NCBI GenBank assembly: GCA_007922225.1
Contig: ML679956.1
Location: forward strand, 20,028,689 to 20,092,688
From: Emydura subglobosa
Lineage: Eukaryota; Chordata; Testudines; Chelidae
Direction: 5' to 3'
Length of the DNA: 64,000 bases
A program made the translations under genes and the position numbers. A model generated the notes under the pieces. The model made no database searches. It was given only the letters and a program-made list of their open reading frames with translations, and was not told where the DNA came from. This document shows positions 1 through 10,757 of the stretch, piece after piece; within the stretch, counting starts at the first letter, position 1, and every line of letters begins with the position of its first letter.

Positions 1-432
1 TGTTGCAAAAATTAAGACCATTGATCCAAAGATGGGGAGCTTGTTCAGAGCCAAATGAACAATCTAGTAATAAGAGCGTTGGTGAATAATGTGATGTAAT
101 GGTTGTAAGTCTTGGCAAATCATGTTAGCCTGAAATATTCCTTAAAGGCAGATCTGCAATCCATATTCTATGGACAAACCATTTATTTTCAAACTTCCTG
201 TAGTTATCCTCTGAGAAAACAGCTTTTTTCTTCTGTCTTGTTATAATTCTTTAACATTCTCCCTCCAATTTGTCTGCAGATCTAAATGTAGTGTTTGTTC
301 AAAAATTAGGAAAGTGTAGTGCCCATCATGGCCAGCCCATCAGTTTTAATTGCTTGTGTCTTTTTTTTATTTGTGAACAAAATCTGTTCAAACATGTCAA
401 GAACATTTACTTGTCCTCACTGATGATTAAGG

Positions 433-1072
433 GTTAGGTCCACAAAAGGACTTAAGTGCATAACTGCCCCTTTAGGCAGTTCAAAACCATTGATCAGTTG
501 CCATCTAACTCTTTAGGGACCTAGGGGACTCTAATGGTAGAAATTTAGGTGTCGAGATTGCTGCCATTGGGCATGAGTACAGCTACCTTAACCTAGGTGC
601 CCAGGTGTGTCTCCCATGCCTAAACCCTGGAAGGAACCTCAAACTTCGTAGTCCCCTGCAGGTCCCAGTTTGTAAACATGCTTTGAGCATGCCTAAACAC
701 GCACATGATGGCTGGAGGAGGAGGTGGCGTGTTTCTTACTCACTTTTACCTCAGTGATAAGAGCAATCACCTAGGCTGTGGGAGACCCAGGTTCTAGTCC
801 CCTCTCTGCCTGCTGTGGAGAAAAGATTTGAACTTGTGGACCCGAACCACTGGGTTATGAAGTATTGTGGGGTGAGTCTTTCCTGTTGAAGCCATTCCAC
901 TTTATATAAATAATTAGTTATTGGAGGAAGGGGAGTGGAACCCGGGTCTCACGTGGGAGTGCCCTATTCACTTGGCTATAATCATTCTCATTTTCTTTAA
1001 CTCAGCAAATATTTAAGGATTCCACCAGGTGGCAAGACCTAAATTGCTTTGTGGATCTAGACCTAAATCCAT
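433..1072. mobile_element. Foldback/MITE-like DNA element with tRNA-like modules
   Basis: The ends form an imperfect inverted repeat: TTAGGTCCACAAAAGG near 434 pairs with the complement of TTTGTGGATCTAGACCTA near 1050-1068. Inside are a tRNA-like head on + (A-box-like sequence about 751-765, B-box-like GGTTCTAGTCC at 790-800) and a second in antisense (937-983, with GGAACCCGGGTC). No protein is encoded. The same layout recurs at 26496-27032. This is probably a non-autonomous DNA transposon; superfamily not assigned. Confidence 0.55.
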
Positions 1073-2260
1073 GGCAAGTTTAAAGTTTCAAAGTGAAGCT
1101 ATTTTGAGTTTCAAAGCACAAAAAACCTTAATTAAAACAAAACAAAACAACATGTGCTTTCCCTCCCCACACACTTATATACTATAAAAATGTCTCAATT
1201 AAGTTTGTTGAAACTTTCAGGGGGAGGGGGGAATCACCTTTGGGCTCAGACTCTGCATGATCAACTTTAGCCTTTAACAGTGATGAGCCGGCAGACTTTA
1301 AGTTTCTATAGAAGAATGGGAGGCTTTCCTTTTGTCACCATTGGCTTAGGGAGTAAAAGCCTCCGTTAAGATGCAGGATTATTATTTCTAAATCATATCA
1401 ATTCATGAGTCCCATTAGCTCCATCTAGCATATAAAATGACTATGAATGTTACTGTGGGCCAGAAGGAGCTAGGGTAAGAATGAAGGTTCCTGGAGGTAA
1501 TTCCTAGGAACAGCCATTTGGGGAGAAAGCTAATGCTAAGACTTATATTTTGCTATTGGTTTACTGAAAAACAGACTCCAGGATGGGAATGAATTTAGAC
1601 ACTAGTTTAGAGTTTCTGTGATCTGATGAGAATGGAATTAAGGACTTGGTCTATTCATACAACTTGAAATGAAAAGTGTTTGCCAAAGAATGAAAATAGA
1701 ATTCAGAATTGAATTGTTCTTTCATCTTATCTTTGTTGTGGTGACAGTGATGGAATAATTTCAAAAGGATTAGATTAATAGATTATATGAGTTTAGAGTT
1801 TGAGCTCAGTTTGCATCATAGCATCTAAAGGTTCCAAATGCTTTGGCAATTTATCTAAATTGTTTGAGTCTGCAAAATTTAGGCTGGAAATCTCATTTCT
1901 ATTGAAATATCTGGCTCCTCTTCCTCTGAAATTTAAGAAGTTAAGGGCTAGGAATGTGCATGTGCACAAGGAGAAGGTATGTAGGGTGACCGGTAGAAAA
2001 TCTTTCTCGCGATCCAGGTCACAAGAGTTCAATAGCACGTGGCTGCCCAAACTGTTGTGAACAGAATGTCAGCAGGATTGAGGGATAAGGGCATTGACCT
2101 CGCACTCAAGTAATAAACAAAAATAATATTTGTGTACTATGAGTAGCAAACAACCATTGTTAGGCTCTTCAGAACTCCTTGGCTATTTTCTGTTGCATCA
2201 TCATTGTTGAATAGTTGATTCTGCTCTTGATCTTAAGCTAGATAAAGGGTAGCGATATTG

Positions 2261-2292
2261 GTGTGTGTGTGTGTGTATGTGTGTGAGTGTGT
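2261..2292. repeat. GT-rich microsatellite
   Basis: A GT dinucleotide run interrupted by TATG and GAG. A simple repeat with no sign of function. Confidence 0.9.
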
Positions 2293-2953
2293 ACTCATCC
2301 CACTCCTCCTCCTTACCAAGCAGTGACCTACGGAGTATATCAAATTTTCATTTTGAAAAGGCTTTAAGAAATTTATTTTAAATTATAATATAATACAATA
2401 TAAAACCCACAAACCACAATGTTTTGATTGGACCTGAAACTATTTATTTTTCATTTTATTTTAATGGAAATTTTCAACATTCTTTGTTTTCATTCCAATT
2501 CAGAATGAAAAAAAAAGATGTTGGAATTTCCCAAGGAATGGAAATTCTAAGTTTCGATCAGCTCTTCTTTCAGTTTCCCTTACCTATATCAGCCTCCCAC
2601 TTAACCCACCCTCCCTTTCCCCACATTATGCATTACAAAGTATAAAATTGCATGTTAAAAGGAATGGCTAGGAAAGGTGTTGCATGCACAAATCACCGCC
2701 TGGAGTAACATCTGATCGTGTGAAATATACCATCTAGAATGTGAATCTTACGTGGCAGGAAAGGGCTGTGCTAAAGATCTTGTATGCTCCCAGAAACAAA
2801 TGCAATATTGCCTGCTATCCTTGACTTAAAAATACTGCAAAAATAACTTTTTAGTGGCAACACATAATCTCTAGCTGGAAACCCAAAAGCACATTGGTGT
2901 GTGAAAATGTTAAGTTGGGAGCGAGTAGTATTAGTTCAACTTTTCAGAATCTC

Positions 2954-2969
2954 AAAAAAAAAAAAAAAA
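2954..2969. repeat. Poly(A) run
   Basis: Sixteen consecutive A. It could be the worn tail of a retroposon, but the sequence just upstream is not recognisable as one. Confidence 0.85.
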
Positions 2970-5249
2970 TGTCTTTTGATTATAGGAAAGGGCAAAGATT
3001 CAGCTGGGTGAGCTTATTTTTTCCAAAGCAGTTCACTCGTATTTACCATGGATGAGTTGTCAGTGACTCTGGCAGAGGAACTGTGATGTCTGTAGTTTAG
3101 ATTCCTTGGAATCTCAGGCAACAGATGATTGCCTCAAGATTACTTAAAATATTTAGGTAACTGTGTTTCTGAACAACAATATATTTTCCCCCTTTATGAA
3201 GAAAAAGCTGGGCTCAAAACTCAGACATGAACACTCCTTAACTTTGGGGAAGTTCAAATACAGATTAGGATCTGAACTTTTGTTGGGAGTCGGGCTGAAC
3301 CCCCATATCACTGGTCTGCAAATACTAAAGTATTAACGGATTAAAAAGTGGTAATGTAGTGAGGGTCAAGAATTTATCTCAGGTTCATTTTTGAGGGAAT
3401 GTTCAGGGGTTCAAGCAGTGCCCAGTTCACAGCAGGAGTCTGTTCTGCCCCTGCTGATGACCTCTGAGAGGGGGAGCCTCAAGCACTAGCTCAGGGTGCC
3501 AAATGCATGCTGGGAGGAGGAGAATATTCCATTTTTAGTTATGGTCTATAGGCTGAGGTGTGGATATACAGTTGCATATCTCCCTCTAGCCACAGTGAAA
3601 CTCCCACTGCAGTCAATGAGAGGTTTGCACAAAGATCCGGGGTAAGTTTGTCCTTCATGTAATAACTAAAACCATGTAGGTATTATTGTTGTTTGCTAAA
3701 TGCATGGTTGTCACATTCAGCATTGCTCAGTGGGAAAATGTACTCACATTTATGACCTCCACATTTTATTTCTTTTCTGTCCCTCTTCTCCTTTCTGTTT
3801 TTTCTCCCTCTTCCCTGTCTAACCTCATTTCTTCCCCTCTGCCTTTTCATCCCTACTGCAACTCCCCTTCACGGACATCACTCCCACCCATTCTGCATCC
3901 CATCTGCTACATGGTCAGCATTAACTATTTCAATGCTGACATTCTGAAATATTCTCATAAGGCTTTTGAGTTAACAGCCCAATGAGATGGAGGGTGCCTG
4001 TGAGAGTTCATACCTCCCACAGCCATTGCTTCAGGCTGTCTGTTTGTAGATGCAGGAGTATAGCGCTGCACTTGTTTACCTTCCAAATGTAAACTGAATG
4101 CAATGTTTGCACTTATAAAAATGAGAAACTTAATTTAAAAAAAATGAACGATCAGACTTTGGAGTCTTACAGCATACATAACTACATCAAGTAGTGGTGG
4201 GTGCTTGACACTACCGCAGTAGCAGGAAGCAGCTGGGCTGCTTAGTATACTTGTCCTCTGTTTGGCCAGGATTGTCCTATGTTTTTAAACTCACTTCCAG
4301 AGGCTCCAAGTCACAACCAATGGGCTGTAGAGCAGGCTGAAGGTTATTTTTTTAACTGTGTTCCTATCACTAGATGGCACTGTGCCGAGATGGGTGGCAG
4401 AAGTAGGTGGCTGAGGCCTCTGTCATGTGACAGTGATAAAGGATAGTAAAAGGAGCCACTTTAACCTTTATCGTATGTCATTCTATAAGTAGTGGGGGAC
4501 TACAGTGCCATCGCTGTAGGCAATCAGAACCTTTAACTTTGGAGAATTCTGCTGTCATAGCATTGAAGTCACTCTGGGAGTGGGTTCCCTGCTAAGTAAA
4601 GAGCCAACCATGTGCAGTATAGTTGGATACAGTTTAGTTGTGTATCACCACTAGTGGCTATTTAAGTAGGTCTAATTTCATTGAAATTACTAGCAGACTT
4701 TCAAAATGCCACCTATGCATGCTTCTGTACAGTCTCCAGTCTCTGGGGGAGTGTAGGGAATCTAGAGGGCTCCTCAATAAAGTGTTAGTCACTAATAAGA
4801 GCTTTCCAATTCATGATCTGCTATAGGTTTAAATCCCAACAAACACATGAGGAATCTTTGGCATCTAATAGGCACTTTGGTTAGGACTTTACTTTTTTAT
4901 TAATGGTATGGGCAGTTTGTGGTCAGACACCAACTTGAAATAATAAAGACTTTACAAACTTCCTGGGACTGTCTTGTCCACACATATACTTACCATGTTT
5001 TCTTTCTCTGTTTGACTTGATTTATCTTGTGTTGCACTACATTGAGGCCTGTTAGTTATTTTTACATAGGCTGTATAATAATTCCATAAGAATCTTCCAG
5101 TGGTTCTTCTAGTCCAGTGTCCTGTCTCCAACAGTAGACACTCTACTGATTTCAGCCATTATCATGCAGCTGATAAATAACTTTCTAATGGACTGTGGTG
5201 AATGCAGACTTCTTGCAGTATTTTTATGTAGTCTCTGTGCACTCAACTG

Positions 5250-5360
5250 CCTAACTGTATGGCTCTGATTCTGTTCACTCTTACATTAATGTAAATTAGC
5301 AGTAACTCTAACAAAGTCAGTGCAGTTACACTGGTTTCACACTAGGATGAGAGCAGGATG
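5250..5360. repeat. Small palindromic repeat fragment
   Basis: The segment runs from GGCTCTGATTCTGTTCAC to GAGCAGGATGAGCCC. Its centre holds TACATTAATGTAAATTAG and TTACACTGGTTTCACAC, with TCAGTGCAGTTACACTGG on the right. It resembles a common short palindromic reptile repeat built around TTACACTGGTGTAA. Assigned by memory, so confidence is moderate. Confidence 0.4.
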
Positions 5361-6176
5361 AGCCCTAAGTTAATACCTTTGGTGTACAAGTGGTTAATGT
5401 GCCGTTCTCAGTAATACTTTGTAAAATGTTTTATAGAGGAACTGAAAAGATGGCAAAAAATGTTGTCTTTGATCATTTGGCTCCAGCTGATTTTATACAG
5501 AGAAGCTGAAATGCTGATGTCCCAGCTACAACTGGTTAATTAAATCTTATTCTGTTAGCCCTCAGTTGGAAGCATTGAGTTGCAACTCTGGTTAGCAGCT
5601 TTGCTGGCCAAATGTGGACAGATTTTGTGTGTCATTCTGACTGCGGTGTATATGAACTCTAATGAAAAAAATACACCACTCATCTATGAAGTAAGTGCAT
5701 GTGAGAGAGAAATTTTTGATCTCTCTCTCTGCAGTGAGGGGGGTAAAACTCCCTTTGCATTTCGTTTTTTGAATGTTTCTTGGCCTCTGACCAGCAGGTT
5801 TTTACAGTCTGCTGTCTGCCTCTCAGATTAGAAGAACACTGGCATATTTCAACAGTTTCCTAGGATTCAAATAGTCTTTAATTAACAGTGAATTGATGTT
5901 TTGGAATGTAACCAAACATGGCAGACACTGGAAGCAGAGATTGGGTTTGAATATTTCCAGCTCTCAATCATCTGGACTGCACTGGGATCCATGGCAAGGG
6001 GCAAACAAATCAGTAAAATTGTGGTTCATTACAAACAGGTGCCTGCTTATTGGTATGCAAGAGGATTTCTTCATTTAAATAATGTTCCCATAGAACTGTT
6101 CATTGGTAGGTTTAGGAAGGAGGAGCTTTTCTGCCTCACGGAGTTCTGAACCAAGCCCACCAATCACAACAGTGAA

Positions 6177-6225
6177 GTTTGTCAGTTCCTTTTGAACTGC
6201 AGTGGCATTCGGAACTTTGACAAAC
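6177..6225. repeat. Short imperfect inverted repeat upstream of the exon
   Basis: GTTTGTCAGTTCC (6177-6189) pairs with GGAACTTTGACAAAC (6211-6225) apart from two extra bases in the right arm, across a 21-base spacer. It lies about 630 bases before the ZNF385D acceptor. It could be a small transposon relic or a structured intronic element. Confidence 0.5.
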
Positions 6226-6851
6226 TCCCCTTTACGTAGTATTCGTTTTAGAACGATACATTCACAATAGACTTTTACTGGTCAACTCTTGATGCAGCAA
6301 AGGTATGGTTTGTTTGTTAGGTTTAGGTTTTGTTCTGAAGTTGCTAGGCTAGAGAAATAAATAAGCATTTAACAAAATAAAATTAAAATAAAACCCAAGT
6401 GAATAGAAGAGTCATGGATAGTCACCAGTTGAAATAATTTTCACTGTGTGGAAGAGCTTATTTTTTTAAAATAATTCTTTGGTGCTAAATTGACACAGAG
6501 TGTTTGAGTAAAGGGCTGTGATTTCAGCTTTGATTTTATAATAGAATCACACTGGTTGAACATCTAAAAGAAAGTTTGACGTGAATTATATAACATGTCA
6601 GGATAATCCAGAGGAGAGAAATAGAGGTTTGTTAGCTAATTTTAGAGAACTGAAAGACTGATCTCTTAGACAATTATCAGCAAAGAATCATATATAGTGG
6701 TTAAATCTATTGTATCCTTCACAAGGTAATAAAATTTGTTGGCAAACACAAATGTGTGTGTTTAACCTGACACTGGTTTAAAACTCTGTTGTTGTTTTTT
6801 TCATACCAAAAATCACTTGCTTACTATCTGCTTTCTTATTTTTCCTTGAAG

Positions 6852-6994
6852 GTGGTACATGCCAGAGCCCTGCTCTTCCAGCCTTGGTGCGTACTCCAGC
6901 ACCACCATTACAACCATCGCTGGATATTAAACCATTTCTTCCATTTCCCCTGGACACAGCAGCAGCAGTCAATCTCTTCCCCAACTTCAATGCA
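6852..6994 (+). CDS. ZNF385D: ZNF385D internal exon (proline-rich N-terminal segment)
   Basis: Internal coding exon. It follows a T-rich tract and an AG acceptor at 6850-6851 and ends at a GTAAGT donor at 6995-7000. The first two bases (GT) complete a glycine codon begun in the previous exon. From 6854 there are 47 full codons, so the exon starts in phase 1 and ends on a codon boundary. It reads GGTCQSPALPALVR, then proline-rich PAPPLQPSLDIKPF, then LPFPLDTAAAVNLFPNFNA. This agrees with the N-terminal region of vertebrate ZNF385D as I remember it, just ahead of the first zinc finger. The ZNF385B paralogue differs at several positions (it has MMQPSLDIKPFMSFP), which favours D. ZNF385D is a nuclear C2H2-type zinc-finger protein of poorly defined function. 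The segment has no zinc ligands of its own. The intact frame and splice sites suggest a working exon. Confidence 0.93.
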
Positions 6995-7810
6995 GTAAGT
7001 ACAATATTGATGGATTAATGCCCATTCCACAGATTTACAAGTCTCTGGAGATACAAGAAAGCTCAAAATGGATTTTTGTCTTTACTTAGGATATGAGGAC
7101 ATTTTACTAGACTAGGTTTTGGTACATGTGTTACAGGGTGGATCCAAGATGCTTAGTTCTCATGATGATAGAATTCCATTGTCGGTCACCAACACACTTG
7201 ACTAAAAATACTAAATAGTAACATATGTGGGTGAATATTGAGGGCAAAACTTCAGGGACAAAATGAAGCAAGAATGAAAACATAAACAATACCTAGAGTA
7301 CTTGCAGAATTGTATATAAAAAACAAGACAGTATATTTTTTCTCTTTCATTTTAGGATTTTTTCTTTCTTTGTCCTTGAAACTAGAATCTGATAGTTGTA
7401 TCTTCACTAATTTCTAATATTGTACTACTACATGTGACATTATAAATGATCCATCATGTTTTGAGAAAAAATGTTACTTCTTAAATATTTCTATCCATTT
7501 TTTTCTAACAAGAGGCTATTTCATTATCCTTCCATTTTTCCTATATCTGCTGAGAGAATTAATTCTATAAACAAGATTGTAACTTGGTTTTAAGTTGATA
7601 TCACATTTGCTGCATTTTACTACTTTTTGCCTGATTAAAAGCAAGCAAGCACCAATTGTAGGACTAAAAGCAAGCACCCCTTTTGCAAGATGTACAAAGC
7701 CCCTTGCCTTATGTACAAATACTATGATATGTTGAAAAGGAATTACATTAAGAAAACATAAAAGAAGCTGAAGCTTCCAAATCAAAAGAAAATAATTATA
7801 ATTTACCCCT

Positions 7811-7813
<3 letters not shown>

Positions 7814-7842
<29 letters not shown>
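7814..7842. repeat. AC-repeat microsatellite
   Basis: About 14 uninterrupted AC units inside AT-rich intron. The surrounding stretch 7000-8400 holds nothing else I recognise. Confidence 0.95.
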
Positions 7843-7845
<3 letters not shown>

Positions 7846-8280
7846 GTAATTGAAATGATTAAGAATAGTAAAAGTACATGTCAATTCTCTAAGTAATTAG
7901 TAATTTTTAACAAATTTCAGTAATTAAATATTAATTAATTTACTTGTTTATATTTATGGGTGTTCTGTTTACTATAAAGTAATTAAAATTAACTAATTGC
8001 TAATAATATTTGTTAGTCTTAAATACAAACAACTAACAAGAACACACATCAATGAAGACCCCAGAAGCAGTAAATTGCAAGCTGATTACTTTGAAATCCT
8101 CAGAAGCATAGCACCAATTCTAAATTATTCCCTAAAAGAGTATCACTCTTTTAAAGACACCCTATCAAGATAAAAATCATATTCAGAAATGTAGTAAGAT
8201 TAAACCCCACAGTTTTTTCTTACCTGTGTTATGGATAACATGTTTTGAAACTCATGCGCTGCAAAGTGCCATTTCAAGTG

Positions 8281-8640
8281 TGTGTGGGGGGGGAGGGAGA
8301 GGGACAGATTTGTCCCCCTACCCGCTTCTGACAATCCTCTTACCCACCAGCAGCCTAATCCCCCACCCACCCAGCACATAAGCCCCTATACCCAGCCCCT
8401 CCAAATCGGAGTGAATGGCATTGTGACCTAGCGCAAACCTGTGACCCGTGCACCAGGTTGCAATGCCACCCACTCAAATTATGACAGAGGGACAGCCGAG
8501 CCAAATTTGAGTGAGTGGCATTTTTACTTGGTACGTGGGATTGCAGAACCGCTCATGGTTTTGGTCAGGTCATGTCCCAGGTTTATCTCCCTGACTCTGT
8601 GGCCTATTATGAAATTGAAAAATAAATTAAAAACCTGATT
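8281..8640. repeat. Modular repeat built on GAGTGAATGGCATT units
   Basis: GAGTGAATGGCATTG (about 8409-8423) is followed by its near-inverse CAATGCCACCCACTC (about 8461-8476) and then by a direct copy, GAGTGAGTGGCATTT (about 8509-8523). A C-rich tract precedes the block and an AATAAA-containing tail follows near 8618. It looks like a non-autonomous element of unknown class. The 65-codon + frame at 8441-8638 appears accidental. Confidence 0.45.
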
Positions 8641-9379
8641 TACTTCTTATGATTTCTGCTGTTTGTTTACTTTTTCATCTAATCCAGTGTATAAAACTGG
8701 CCAATTACACTATTATTGTGAGTTTCCTTGTCAGTTTCCATTCAGTAGCAGAATTGCAGTATTGATTGTTTGAATCCTAAAACTTCTTCAAGTATAACAT
8801 AAATTATGAAGCCACATAAACATTTTTTGTTTTTTAAATAAAACCCCCATTTTAGAGCTATTATGTTGTGTACCATTAAGTGGCACTTGCAGAAGATACA
8901 TACTAGTGCTGCAAGTGGCTGATGAGCAGGCACTATAGGGAATTTCCTGGAATGGCCTTTTCTCAGAATCGGTGCTTCAGGAAGTGGCCTTAAAGGTGTG
9001 TATGTGTATCTTGGTGGGTGCTGGGAGCTGCCTTCCTCCCCACATTTGCGCAAGTGGCGGGTATTTCTTGGGTGTCCCAACTTGAATTAAGTATTTATTA
9101 ATTAAAGGTATACATTAATACCATAGTACATTTTGAATGAAAAAGATGCATTACAATTATTCAGGAAATGAGAAAGTAAAAATGGACTCCTACCAGTGAC
9201 CCCTTTGTTGCTCATAACCAAATATTTTTTACAAGCAGTCCTTTCTTTTCTTACCCCTCCACCATGTCTAGTTTAGACTCTCTCTGCTTCTACCCCCATC
9301 TTTTTGGTAAGCTAGGGACCCCTAATCCCTTGTCATGATAATGAACTTCAGGCGTGTTGTTGTTGCTGTCTCTGAAACA

Positions 9380-9669
9380 TGGTCTACACTAGAAAATTAG
9401 GTTGGCATAACTACATTGTTCAGGGGTGTGAAAAATCCACACCACTGAGTGGTGCAGTTAAACTGACCTAAGCCCCCATGTAGACAGTGAAGGGTCAGTG
9501 GAGGAAATCTGTCAACCTAGCTGCTGCCTCTTGGGGACCTGGGTTACCTAAACTGATGAGAGAACCATCCTGTTGTTGGCATAGGTAGCATCTACACTAA
9601 GCACTACAGTGGTATGGCTATCGCAGTGCCATTGTGCTGCAGTAGCATTTTAAGTATAGACAAGCCCTG
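9380..9669. mobile_element. MITE with TCTACACTA-type ends
   Basis: About 290 bases bounded by TGGTCTACACTA on the left and AAGTATAGACAAGCCCT on the right, an imperfect terminal inverted repeat. It contains the phrase GGGGTGTGAAAAATCCACACC, which recurs with changes at 34200-34250 (inverted) and 50780-50820. This places the three in one family. Non-coding DNA transposon derivative. Confidence 0.7.
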
Positions 9670-10179
9670 ATACTTTGCCATCTGCTGAATTCACGTTTGC
9701 TGAACATGGCATTCCTTAGCATGAGGATCTAGTCAGCTGAGGTGTTGCCATCAGCCTCATCTCATACTTCATAGCTGCAACGTGAACCTTGCATTCTGAA
9801 TTCTGATGTGCAGTGTCACACCTTGAGTTCCACTTTTCCATCTGAACAATGCAGTATTGAACATTGCTAAATTAGTTTGTATGCTTGAGTTGGATAAAGG
9901 CATTCTGTAAACATGTAGGTTGGCTGAGAAATCCTGCATATTTCTAGAAATTCTTTCCAGTCTGCAAAAATCTATGGGGACAGGTCAGCTGCAGTGGAAC
10001 ATAATCAGCCTAAGGAGAAGGTAGCATACAAGCCAGATTTGACTTTGCACAGGATATTCTGACAAGGACATACATTTAACATGAGAGAAAGAGAACAAAT
10101 GTAATATTTTAGGAAAGACGTCTTGATCAATACATTTGTTCATGTATGATCATGTTTTTGTAAATGTGTATGGAGTACT

Positions 10180-10365
10180 TTTTATAGCCAATGATCTCAA
10201 ATTTCTTTACAACCTGTATCAACTGAGTCTCCCAGTAGCCTGTGAAATAAAAGAAGTCATTATTTACGTGACTCAACTAAGGTCAAACAGCAAATCAGTA
10301 GCAGAACTGGGACTACTATCCAGAGCTCTGGATTGCTAACCCTGTGCTTTAAACACTAGATTATA
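10180..10365 (-). repeat. MIR-like SINE, antisense
   Basis: The + strand reads ACTCAACTAAGGTCAAACAG, then CAAATCAGTAGCAGAACTGG, GAGCTCTGGATTGCTAACCC and TTTAAACACTAGA. This is the reverse of the conserved core and head of MIR/CORE-SINE-type retroposons, with a tRNA-derived A box at the right end. Ancient and diverged; the exact family is not assigned. Confidence 0.6.
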
Positions 10366-10733
10366 TTCCATCTGTGTGAAGGCAGAACAAGGCATGTCAA
10401 TCATCTGAGATAGAAGATCTTGGGGATGGAGGACACTGATCTCCTTTTCCAAACAGTTCATGGGGAGACTGGTGAGAGGGGACAGGGAAAGTCAGCTTTC
10501 ACTGTGCTTTTCAAGTTATCTTTGAATGTTCATTTCAGGAAGAGACACTTTCTATTTTTAAAACAAAGCATAAAGCAGCATGCTAATTAACAATCTGGTA
10601 AACTGAACATTTGTAGGTGCTATATACTTAATTGTACAGCAAATGTGTACTCCTGAGTCAGACGTAAAAAGAAATTTTAACAATTTGGCCATTTAAATTG
10701 AAGACCGCATACTGCCGTGCAAGCCCTGAAGAA

Positions 10734-10757
10734 TCTCTCTCTCTCTCTCTCTCTCTC
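10734..10757. repeat. TC-repeat microsatellite
   Basis: Twelve TC units without interruption. From here to about 13312 I see no recognisable repeat or exon in AT-rich intron. Confidence 0.95.

Larger units (their letters stand above)
1..6851 (+). other. ZNF385D: ZNF385D upstream intron (partial)
   Basis: Sequence 5' of the exon, inferred to be intron because the exon opens with a 3' splice site in phase 1. I looked for a short upstream exon encoding an MRNIMYFG-like start followed by a donor and did not find one. Contents: a foldback DNA element (433-1072), a GT repeat (2261-2292), a 16-A run (2954-2969), a possible palindromic repeat near 5250-5360 and an inverted repeat near 6177-6225. Between 1073 and 2260 and between 2970 and 5250 I see only unique-looking AT-rich intron sequence. 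Confidence 0.75.

Noticed and set aside
751..800. Possible tRNA gene (A-box and B-box like)
   Set aside because: The sequence lacks a foldable cloverleaf and acceptor stem and is embedded in a foldback repeat; read as a tRNA-derived module.
7814..7842. Direct repeats suggestive of an array
   Set aside because: Plain AC microsatellite; no spacer-repeat structure like CRISPR anywhere in the window.
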